64,000 nt of DNA from Mesodorylaimus sp. YZB2_4 (lineage: Eukaryota > Nematoda > Enoplea > Dorylaimida > Dorylaimidae). The translations under genes were made by a program, and so were the position numbers. The DNA lies in NCBI GenBank assembly GCA_030248295.1, contig JASANH010001539.1:1-64000 (forward strand), read 5' to 3'. The notes below the pieces were generated by a model. The model was not told where the DNA came from. It was given only the letters and a program-made list of their open reading frames with translations, and ran no database searches. Position 1 is the stretch's first letter, and every line of letters starts with the position of its first letter. Positions 11,904 to 22,234 of this stretch are shown here, one piece after another.

Positions 11904-13549
11904 TTACATAGGTGAATGATCACGTCTTCAAAAGACGCATATGTTAATTACTTATTAGATTTTTCCTCCAGATTCCAAATGCGATCAGTCGATAATATCC
12001 CGGTGAAAATTACAGTAATGACAGAAAAAGAATACAAGCCGTAGAAATATATACTGTAAATACGCACTGTAATAATTTTTCTCGTCACAGGCTGAAATAT
12101 TTCCTAATTCCTCCTTCAATTTGCAAATCGACAAAAAACTTCGTGAAATCCGTACTAATAAATTTTGATACTCCACATCCAAAAAATTTGCATACGCCTG
12201 GTGGCGAGACGAAAGCAAACTTTTTCATCGAAGAAGCATAGACGGAAATTCGTTTTTTTCTGTGATTATACCACTTTCCCTCAAAGGAGCCACGGTCGGG
12301 ACGCGCACACGGCGGCCAGGCCAACGCAATCCAAGGATATAATGATATAGGTTAATGGGAAGGAGAGGAACTAGGCGAGTAAAATAGGTCTGTTTTGGAC
12401 CAAAAATTAACATTGGTTATTTTCTAAATAAAAAACAATACTTTTTAAGCATTAGCATGACTTTATTATGAACAAAAATAGCTTTTTCGGGAAATGTCAC
12501 AGTAGCTCAATCAAAAGCATGAATGACAGGTGGCGCGCACAGTACCTGCGACAAAACAGCTGTAAATTTGGCGCCAATTTGAAATTGTGTGATTCGGACG
12601 GGCTACGATAGCGTCCTTTGCAAAAAGCGCCAGCACACATATTGTGCAACGATAAGTACCTTTCGCATTGCCATGTAGGGCGAGTGAAAATCGGCCACTC
12701 AAGTACATAGACGATGCAACGTTGGCGTTATGGATTGGGTACAATCACAAGAATCTAATTTGTTATGACGATCGCAGGCGCTGATGCGCAAAGCAAAGCG
12801 TACAGGAGAATCAGAAATTCATGTTTCGGCAACACCACGCCACCAGTATCTGCAGAAATAACAAAGTGCAGCAGTTGTGCAGTACACATTGTATGCGCCC
12901 ACGGCACGGCGCAACCACGTGTGCAACCACGGCGCCTGGTAGGGCCATGGCGAATAGGAGAGAGTCATTGTTCCCCCAGGCTGGGAAAAGTCCAACCGCC
13001 GGGTTGATGTTTCAGCCGGAGGTATGACCTCAAGACTTTCCATATTCTCTCCAGCGCCTTCTAGGCCCCTGTGTCACTATTAACACTACATCATGCCATG
13101 CTATGTATAGATGTTGGATGAAGCAGCAAGACAGCCAGGGGTACAGTAAAGAGATCACTCGCAAGTGGTCACGTAATGGCCAAAGTGTGCCTTTCAGCCA
13201 CAGTGTTCCAGGTGTCCCCTGGGTCCTGGGACAACATCACTTCAGTGCTTTTCATCCGGGCGTTGTTCCCGCTTTTTCAGGTCCGCTCTTCAGCAAAGAT
13301 GCCTTCATTTGAGTCTGTCCAAGGGTTCTTCTAGGGATGCATTGACGATTTGCAGGTCTTCCTTGATTCTGTCCATCCGGCGATTTCTGTCAGCCTGGGA
13401 CCATGGCCTACAGGCCTTCGACCCGCATGGCTATCCTGGCTACTTAGTCTTCGGCACTTCGGACCATGTGCCCATACAACCCTGTGACCCCCGGCCACTG
13501 CGCGTATGGCACAGGCTCACACATCTTTTATAGGGCATCACAGTCACTT
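11904..13549. other. Intergenic region between kinase and channel genes
   Basis: No host gene was recognised. The short frames at 12.1-13.0 kb lack motifs. This is the 5' side of the kinase gene, so its promoter is probably here. The right part contains the possible LINE remnant listed separately. Confidence 0.35.
13318..13440 (-). mobile_element. Possible LINE 3' coding remnant
   Basis: The minus strand reads a short frame with the pattern RRMDRIKEDL...LDRLK and then a stop. It resembles the C-terminal tail motif of non-LTR retrotransposon polymerases (R-x-x-D-x-I-x-x-D-L). Nothing upstream gives reverse transcriptase motifs, so this would be a short dead fragment. The call is weak. Confidence 0.25.
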
Positions 13550-16500
13550 TCACAATCGATAAATCTGATTAGCAGACCTGCGTGTGCAAAATGCTGCAAT
13601 AGACTTGACCACAAAGCTGATACCCTGGCACACACTCAACAGACTGATACCCGTGTAGACCCCGAATGCCCCTCCGATATTACTAATCAGTTCCTCGACT
13701 GATGTTCGTTTTATCTTCTCCGAAATCTTGACATCTGTGCTGTCATAGTGCAATTCCAATAAGATAAGATTCTGTTTCTGGTCGTCATCCACTTCGACAG
13801 CCGACATATTGAGCATTTTTTCTGGGTGAAATGCGGCCACTGACCATGTTCCGCCTATACTGGCGTAAGCACAAGCATCCACGCACGATGCCAAACATTT
13901 GCTGTACTGAAATCCATTCGGAAATTCCGCTGTGCGTCTAAAAGTTAGGAAAATATCAGTAAGACCAGAGAAAAGAAAGCTGGAAAAGCAAAAACAAAGC
14001 ACAGATATACAGTAAGTCACAGGCAGGAAAAAGAATGACTCAGCATTCAGAGAAGCTGTGCTACGGTCAAACTGAAAAAGTGGAGCCTGCAGTGGCGTGT
14101 GAAGTTGTCTGTGATGACCTAGATGACGTCGGAGAGTGACGTTGAAAAAATACTTACAAAAAGTTTTTAAAAAAATGACTCACATGTGTTTCACTGCACG
14201 CCAGGCCCTCACGCAGCTCACGATTCGCCTGCCGACACAATATGCTCCTCGACCAGCTTTCAGCGGTACTGTATTGACAGTGCAGTTGCACAGATACATG
14301 GAATATGCCGTTTCGCAATCCAACTCACATAATCTTTTGGAATATCTATCTAGAAATTTTCCGTGAATTTTTGATCTGGGGATTTCATTTTTAAGTTCAA
14401 ACTTACTGCTTTCCAAAAATAAATAATCATATTCAGTTTTGCAATCTGGAGAAGTTTTTGAAAAATTAATTGTTCGCATTTTTTGTGTTTTAATGCGATT
14501 TTTGTGAGCGGTCAAAGAAACTCGAGTGTGTGAGCCAGGGGCCAGAAATAGGGTCAATGGGATGGATTCGTATCGCTGATAATAATACATTTCCAGGCGT
14601 AGTCCAGCACTGCTTTTCTCGCCCAGCAGGATTTCATGGTAAAGCTCGTCGATCCGTGGGTTCAAAATGTAGTGAATTGATGGTTCGAGGGCTTGTGAAA
14701 AGAAAAACCCTGTAGTTTTCGAGTCTCTCCTTGGTGCACAGGCAAGGCAAGTGGTATTCGCAGTCAGCATTGCGAGGGGAACGAAACTTTGTTGCTCCAA
14801 GCAGGGGTTCATGCTTGAAAATCATACTTCTCATTTATTCCCCCCCCCCCCACCAGGCATATGTAGAGCAACAAAATCTTGTTCTCCACGGAATGCGGGG
14901 ATGTTCAAGTGCTTTGACTGCTTTGGGTGCTAAGACGCGATCCACTGCAAAATTCGAATTTCCCTCCAAATGCTGCCTATGACAACGTTACATGGATAAG
15001 AACTCCCTCATTTCCAAGCTTGTGCGCGGGCTCTGTTGTGAGAATTTGTTGTTTCATCGATATTTTTCCTACGTACTTTCTGACTTAACCCTCCTACACA
15101 TATTTTCCCCAAGGTTTATACCATGTTCGATATTTACTCCCATAGTTTGTACCCTCATTTATTATTTTCTTTTTTAAAAAGTAGCCGTGTTCTTGTTTTG
15201 ATGCATGAGAAGGCTTCGACGCACAGTCTGAGTGAGGGACTTCTGGTCTATGTCAAACAGTCATAAGCGACTTCACGCGGGTAATTCAAATTTTGACTTG
15301 TCCGAAGGCAGTGAAATAGTCTATATAAGCGAGAAAAATTTTTACAAAGCATGGAAAATTTTTCAATGAAATGATTTCCTGCTTTATGATCACAGATGGG
15401 GCTTCTGAGACTCAACGTGCAGTAATTTGGCCTGCTGATAATTTCATGTATGCAATAGAAAATCCTTTAAAAATAACTTGGCATTAGTTTCTATACTGCG
15501 AATACCACAAATCGGCGCATTCCCAAGAAAATTTGTGTCTAATCCTCTGCGCAGATAGGCTCAATATATGAAGAAATCAAAGAGGAATTCGAATCTTTCA
15601 AAAAGTTCTCTATATCTTCTTGCAAAATTAGTAAAAGCTGCGGAAATTTTAAATCATTTTTAAAGTCAAATTCAAGGGTTTGCTTTCCGAAGCCCCTGTC
15701 TTGGAACCTGGGGCATACTGTATTCTGGCGCCAGGGAAGGAGTGGCTTTCAAGGGATTACATCACAAAGTGTCGTAGGTGTGTTTGGCGTGTGGAGAAGG
15801 TAGTGTATCTGGTTGCCCTATACACGGAGCAATACTGTATGTGGTTGCCTCGACTGGCCGCCGCATACAGCGTATCAGTTGCCTTCGTTGGCCGCTCGAT
15901 ACGCTCCTCCAGGCGAGGCTGAAACCCGTCGGATTGATGTCTCAGGCACCAACGACTAGGTGACCTGCCTGGAGGGTTTTTGAGTCCATCCACTCCCCGC
16001 GGTATCTTCTTCAATGTAGGGCTATTCCGCCTATTACAAAAGACAATAGGCTAAAAAGAAGCCGAAACTCAGGGACGGAGAGTGCGCATACTCCCCTCTC
16101 GCCCAAATAGTCACCACATCTTTAGAGTACCATATTTAGGAAAGAGTAATCCATAACGCTAGCGGGTGTGCTCAAGCTTTCAGGCGTGTCAGACACTTTG
16201 ACAAGGGAAAACCAGCTTGCTGACTTACATTTATGGGGCGTGATTGGTCCAAACGTCAGATGTGGTCGTATGTCAAAACATTGTCCAAAGTCTTCAACTG
16301 TGGTGTTGATGCAGCAGTGGTCGATCCTGTTTCTTTGTGACAAGAAATCTAGTGACGTGTGACAGTCGACTACTGTCAATTCGCATGTGCGATATAATGC
16401 TTGGAAAATCTGGTAAAAATACATTGCTCTCATATCAGTCAAATACGTGCTGTCAATATTCAGCATAAGTTTTACCTCTAAGGGCAAAATGATTGATATT

Positions 16501-18827
16501 TATGCACGTTATAGCATGCCTTTCTGTCGGGTAATTGCACGCAAACATCATCTCAATCTGTGGGAATGTGGTATATGACTAATTTTTGCAACGTGTAAAA
16601 ATACAAAGAATTTATAAAGGATATAGTGAAGCTCCTAAAAAATGTACCAGATTGCATATATCCTATATATATCTACTACGCCTCTACACATACTGTACGT
16701 ATATATATACATATACGCAGTGCATCTACAGCATATTGCGGATATATATACATATATATGTGTGCATATACTGTAAATCACTTTAATTTCGCGGTACCCA
16801 ATTTTCGCGGTTCTAGACTTTTGCAAAATTTCGCGGATACAAATTTTCGCGGTTTCTTGCTGACCGTCAGTCATCAGTACTGGTTATGCATATGATGTAA
16901 CTATGCATATGATGAATCTCCAGCTGATACTTCAGAACGTGTAGGAATGTTCAATCTTTTAAAAGAACACAATCAGCTTCGTTATACCTGATTTCCTGCA
17001 CGTAGGAGCTCTAAAGCATTAGACGCGTGTAAGGAGCCGCCTGGGTGGTGTAGCGGTGAAAGGCGTGTGTCACAGTTTGCTTGGCAGAGCTGGAGACCAT
17101 CAGCCTGGATTCAACTCTAGTCATCTGAGAACTTGGTCAAGTTCTCTCTTTGCCTATTGGTGGGTAACTCTCTCTTTATCCATCCGGTGTCCATAAACGA
17201 GGAGAGGTCTTATGGGGCGACGGACTCTAGAATCTAGACCCCTCATGGTGCACGGGCTGGGTAGTTACCCCATGGGGTAGCCACTGACATCACGGAGTAG
17301 AGATCAACGCGCGCTCTTGCCATATCGGATGGGCCGTAGTTGATGGCAAGATGAGGTCAGCTAAGAAGCCCCAAGCCTGCGGGAAAAGAGGCAAAAATTG
17401 AATCTCTCTGCAAGGCCAGGATGGGTCAAAAAATATGATGGGTAAGGAACTGTGAATGGATGCGCCTAAGCATTCAAAAATGATTTTACTCATTGGTACT
17501 TGGAAGAAATTCCGAAGAAATAAAAAATTTGTAAGCAACTGCCAAAAGTATATCTCAGGTTGTCAGGGATCAAACCATTGCATGCTCAATCGGTTCTGAA
17601 GGCGTCCCAGATTCCCCAATCCATCAGAATCCATCGTGGATCCACCAGAATCCACGTGGATCCGTTCCAATCCAGTTGGATAGGAACTGGTCAGGTAGGT
17701 TGAGACAGACTGTTGTCAGTGGTACTGTTCAATATGCTCGTCAGTGCATCACTGTATTGATAATGTGACTCATGTCCACACTCTTTGATGAGCTGGTTTT
17801 AAACGTATTTGGAAACTGATCCGGGTTGAAGTTCAACTTAATGTTATGAGCAGGTGGTTGCAACCAAGGTAAAACTGAACCTATGCTCTATCTGAAAATC
17901 CAGGTTTTCTACATAAAAATTTCGCGGAAGGAAATTTTCGCGGTCCAGGCCATCCGCGAAAACCGCGAAATTAAAGTGATTCCGCAGCACTAGCTTCTGT
18001 ATATATATTTTAAGCATGTCTACACTACTCATGAACAGTCAATAAATACGTACATTGCTATTAGATATTATTGCAGATGCATAATTATGCGAATCTTCGA
18101 GGTTTATTTGTAATATACATACAGTATCTATACGACGAGAAAGTAGACAGGAAGGAATGCCTAACTGAAACAGAACACCCACCATAAGGCATGTATGAAC
18201 ATATTGGTTTTTACATATTCAAACAGGCTTTATAAATATAATTTTTCCTGTGTCTTTTGCTGGTCTGCATGTAAAAGCGAAGACTTCCCACCTGACCATC
18301 AGCCATCATGAGCAAGCTGAGTTTTCTAGCCCAAATGTATACCAAAAAGAACACTGGAAAATCAAGCGATTACTGACCAGTATAGATATACTTACTTCTT
18401 TGAACGTTTCCGTCGTCTTATTTTGCATTCTTTGATCAAACTCTTCTATGTATCGCTCGAATACGCGACTCAACACTGTTTTATTGGTCAAAGCCGGCAT
18501 TTTGGCCTGGTACTTATCATAAAACGCGATTGCGTCCTCGGACATCGTGCCAATCAATGCCACCGCGTAGGGGAAAGGAACAGTGTGATTTCTGTTCAGA
18601 CTCCTCCAGGTGTTTCTCACATCAGTGGTACACACACTGATCCCAGGCCATCGTAGGGTCTTATTTTGAATGATCCTATCGTCATTAATCCACTTGTTAT
18701 CGTAGAAATAATCCAGAATCAAAGAAACACTGTGATTAATGGCCAAAAAGTAAGCGAGAAGAATGATCATGGACCAGCCAACTTTGCCATAGATACTCGT
18801 CGATACGAAGACACCGCAGCCGTTCAT
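13550..18827 (-). CDS. DEG/ENaC-type sodium channel subunit, 5' end uncertain
   Basis: Exons are 18396-18827, 16229-16475, 14184-14709 and 13550-13937. Phases join correctly (0, 1, 2), giving 530 residues. The N-terminal part has a first membrane helix (GWSMIILLAYFLAI) followed by WPGISVC, the usual segment after TM1. The extracellular part has FGQCF, APGSHTRV and YLCNCT with the Cys-rich pattern of the family, then KCLASCVDAC. SVEELISNIGGAFGVYTGISLLS before the C-terminus is the pore/TM2 region with the G-x-S selectivity filter (GIS). Family members are amiloride-sensitive-type cation channels in mechanosensation, acid or peptide sensing. The cytosolic N-terminus is short (about 15 residues) and the family frame continues upstream of this ATG to an acceptor-like CGGCAG near 18850, so a further 5' exon is likely. 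The ligand cannot be inferred. Confidence 0.82.
16660..16770. repeat. TA/ATAC-rich microsatellite
   Basis: Imperfect TATATAC and TATATA runs directly precede the TIR element in the channel gene intron. The apparent reading frames through it are low complexity. Confidence 0.6.
16777..17980. mobile_element. TIR element with AATTTCGCGG ends
   Basis: The left end reads AATCACTTTAATTTCGCGG and the right end is its exact reverse complement, CCGCGAAATTAAAGTGATT. Further TTTCGCGG units repeat just inside both ends. No transposase frame is present. Pieces recur at 40290-40560 (right part) and near 41190 (end sequence). It lies inside the channel gene intron 16476-18395. The superfamily is not assigned because no clear target duplication was found. 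Confidence 0.65.
17036..17260 (+). mobile_element. tRNA-derived SINE-like repeat, family 1
   Basis: It has an A-box-like TGGTGTAGCGGTGAAAGGCG and, about 60 bases on, a B-box-like GGATTCAACTC, as expected of a pol III promoter. The same sequence occurs inverted at about 58740-58925, in the TIL gene. The two copies share the stretch GGCGTGTGTCACAGTTT. It sits within the TIR element at 16777-17980. Confidence 0.55.
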
Positions 18828-18849
18828 TTCTTGAAACGTGGGGATATCT

Positions 18850-19702
18850 GCCGCTCAAAAATGGGTTTGACTACCTTCGAAGGGTTAGACGAGATAGAAA
18901 TGAAAAGATAAAGTTTGGCCTGTCTTCATTCCCTCTGACGGGCCACATGCCACAATCAGGGAATTATAAAACAGCAGTTCAGCGGACTGACAGAATGCTT
19001 ACTTTTAATCAGTCGATGGGGTCTTCCCGACTCAGGCACGATTCTATCATTTTGATAGCGATGTTCAAATAAACTGGGAAAAATAGTCCAAAGCTACTGA
19101 GTTTATCAGTTTATCAGATCTCTTTGGGTAAGCTAGGAAAAGTTTAATGTGCTATGGTGATGTAAAACTAATCAAAACAGTTGCTTCTTGCTTTTCGAAA
19201 AGTTTTCAGGTGGCAACGCAATAGATGCTGAAAAAGTTATCAATTAAGAGGATTTCGCAGATCAAGAGTGGAAGAAATTTTTACTGCACGAGTTTCCATA
19301 AAAATTACTTCCTTGAGGTTTTCACGTGAGGGTGGTAATTATTTGTTAAATGAAGCAATTATGCTGGTTTCATGCCTAACAATTTACAAGTTTTATGAAA
19401 TTTTTTGTCACGTAAGCAACAAAAAGTTTTTTAAATTACACAATGAACTCGCAATGGCAGAGTCCAGAAGCTTCGGCATCGACCAAATCCAAGGCATTTT
19501 ATCTTTTACCGTACAAAGTTTAGATGGCGCAAGAGTCCACAGTACATGAGACGATCAGTGGGAAGAGTTAGCGCGCTGAAAAAAGCTGAGACGAGCCGGT
19601 TCAAATCTTGCTTGAGTTTTTGTATCTTGATCTTGCTTGTTCCGAAATTAAAAATCCACTTCACAGTTTCTTGTTTAAACGGTTTTTGGGACTTGTTTGC
19701 TT
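18850..19702. other. No gene recognised; possible 5' end of channel gene
   Basis: The N-terminal exon of the minus-strand channel gene should lie here or just beyond, but I could not identify it. A B-box-like GGTTCAAATC near 19599 follows a weak A-box, so another tRNA-like repeat is possible. Confidence 0.3.
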
Positions 19703-20372
19703 CCCCTGGTCCCAGGTCCGACAATGGGTTCACAGTTCGACCCAAACCCAACCTTAAAATTTTAAAGTCGAACCCAACCCAAACCCATTCGCTAGTGAAC
19801 CCAAACCCAACCCATAAAAACCCATATTTTTGAAAAAATTGACTGAAACCCAAAAAAACTACTTTTTTTAGTGAAGTATATTATCAGTATGACGCACATT
19901 TTTGTGAAAATGCTTTTATTCCTTACTAAGCGACACGAGGGAAAGATATCCTGGCATGGTGGCTTTACTTGAATGTCTTCCCTGAGAGAGAAGTTAGGAG
20001 GTTGATGGAAGAGTCTCCATTGGCCTCCCCAGGGCTCCGGGGAGAAACACCCAAAAAAAACCCCCCCCCCCCAAAAACCAAAAAAAAAAACCCACCCCCC
20101 CCCCCCCACCGGGGGGGGGGGGGGGAAAACCCCCCCCCAAAGAAACCAACGGACATCACATCCTGGTGGTTGCAACACGCTGCGCCGATCAACCACATAC
20201 TCATGCTGACCCCAAGTGGAAAAGTGGTTTTTTAAGTTGGGTTCGAAAAGAGGTCAACCTCCACAACCCAAAACCACTCCGCCAAAAAAATTCGACCAAA
20301 CCCAGCCCAAAACCCCAAAAAAATAAGTTGGGTTTTGCGACCCAATGTCGGACCAAGCCCTGGTCTCTCCAG
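19703..20372. mobile_element. TIR element rich in AACCCA repeats
   Basis: The left side, GGTCCGACAATGGGTT, is mirrored on the right by AACCCAATGTCGGACC-like sequence near 20340-20355, with one or two mismatches. The interior holds many degenerate AACCCA units and a homopolymer block at 20050-20150. It has no coding capacity. Confidence 0.5.
20050..20145. repeat. Poly-C / poly-A / poly-G block
   Basis: Runs of 8-14 C, 9-10 A and about 14 G lie side by side. This is either a slippage-prone low-complexity tract or a consensus error. Frames translated across it are meaningless. Confidence 0.8.
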
Positions 20373-20440
20373 TGGACGTCCAGCTGTTTGCCCAGCAGCC
20401 AGGATACGACAAATTGGTCGTCAGTCGACCAGCTCACATG

Positions 20441-21824
20441 TAGCGTTGATACAGTTAAGCAAAACTGAAACTGAATCCCTTCGTCAAAACTGAATTTAAC
20501 TGTAACTCAATCCTTCAAGAATCCTTCAAGTTTTCAAATTACCGCGTTTTCTAAGCCTTGCGATCTGTTTTCAGCTGCAAAGCTCAGAAACGAAGAGACG
20601 CAAGAGAAACGAAAGGTAGCTAAGACGATAGCTGGTTCGAATCCAGTTGATCGCGAGTTAGGGGCATATTCTGCCATTCTTAAAAAACTCTAAGCGGCTG
20701 TAAATGGAATGGATCCGCTTGAATTTTGGTGCAAACGTAGATAATTGCCGCATCGGTGCAGTGTTGCAGTGGTTGATAAGCCGTTACGTGCACCGGTTGG
20801 AAGAGTCTTCAGAGCGAGCTCCATGTTGAAAAGGAATCAGCATAATTTAACTATAAAAACGAGGGTTCCTGTAATTTCAATCATTTTATTGGAAAACATG
20901 TTGCCGAGAATAAACCATGATGATGATGATGATGTTAAGGTTGCATCTTCTAGGGTTGTGGGGGGGCCTTGCCAATCGTCAGGTTGAACTTGACATAATC
21001 GATGACTGTAATGTTTCCCTAGGAACGAAAGAAAGCTACAGTCGACCTCGGATGATTGCACCTCGGATAATTGCAACGTCCGGATGATTGCAACAAGTCC
21101 TCATTCCCCGATTTTTAAGCTATAGTATGTTTTACATGTATTTTAACCTCGGATAATTGCAACTTTGTCTCATTGCAACGCATTTTGGCGTTGAGGTCGA
21201 CTGTATTTCCAAAATATTGGACCCGTGTGGCCAGCGGGTCAATAGTGATCAGTTTTGAGTCCTGCAAGTTCAGCAAGTTTTTTTGCAGAAAAGTCCTGCA
21301 AGTTTTTAAATTCCTGTGTGACAAGAAGACAGAATTTTGGAAAAAACTTGCAGGGTTTTTCTAAACTTGGTTTTCGGGTTGGGGGCTTTGAGCTCTGTGT
21401 TCCAACACTCGAGCTCGGGTTTTTTTCCACAGAAGACCCAACAAGGCAGGAAAATTTAAACAAATTTGCAGGACTTCGGGCGCTGACCACTGCTGACCAA
21501 TTGGCAAGATGGCCTCAATGCCTTGCGTAGAGCTTTCTTTTGCACCTAAACAAATTACAATCATCGCTTATGTCAAGTTCAACTTTCACGGCTGGCAAGA
21601 TTCCCTTGTGAGCTGTTGAAGTCCAAATGCGAGTCCATGAAGGAAAGTCGAGATTTTTGCTCGCCAAGCGTTCATATTTATATATTGCCATTTTGCCATG
21701 TTTCACCAGAAAAACTGAATCATTCAGTTAACTGAACCTATGTCACTGAAACTAAATCTATTTCGAGATTCAATTAAACTTGACTGAAACTGAATCTTTT
21801 TTTTCCGAAGCTGTATCAACGCTA
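20441..21824. mobile_element. Second hAT-like element, 1.4 kb, non-autonomous
   Basis: It begins TAGCGTTGATACAG and ends CTGTATCAACGCTA. Flanking 8-mers CTCACATG (20433-20440) and CTCACACG (21825-21832) match at 7 of 8 positions, and TAGCG fits the hAT end consensus YARNG. Subterminal AACTGAA(T) units repeat in both arms. No transposase frame was found. It contains the small Tigger-like MITE at 21039-21203. Related interior and right-end sequence lies at about 40650-41110. Confidence 0.7.
21039..21203. mobile_element. pogo/Tigger-like MITE
   Basis: The ends CAGTCGACCTCGGATGATTG and (G)AGGTCGACTG are inverted and flanked by TA on both sides. Inside, CGGATAATTGCAAC-like units repeat. TA target and CAGT ends are typical of Tc1/mariner-pogo elements. 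It is 165 bp with no coding capacity. Confidence 0.7.
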
Positions 21825-22234
21825 CTCACACGGCGGCTTCGCTCTGATCTCTCCAGTAGCGGCCTGCTGACGGCACCATGGGACAGCATCGGCGTCCCTG
21901 TGCGATAAAGGACGAGGAGGAAGTACTGAACTGCTACTTGTACCTGCAAAATAGAGCCGAGGCTCTCAGGTCAGATTGCAGATCATCTACACCTCATAGC
22001 TCTGAGCCACCGCGGCAGCATTATTTCTTGACAAAGTTTAGTTTAAGATACCTATTTGATTCGTAGTCTGTAGGAGGTGCAAGCTATCTGTCCGTTGTGA
22101 AGCAATTAGAATGCGGCTTACAGCGCAATTTATTCCCACGAACAAGCCCAGAAATTCCATTAACTGGGAGCATATGATTAGTTCAAGTACAATATCCTAG
22201 AAACGGATATCAGGGGCTTACACAAGAAGGGCCC

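Noticed and set aside
16586-16895. Tyr/Ile/Thr-rich frames
   Set aside because: They translate the TATATAC microsatellite and the transposon end.
19506-20437. Several long frames rich in Gly, Pro, Val and Phe
   Set aside because: They are repeat translations across AACCCA units and the homopolymer block.
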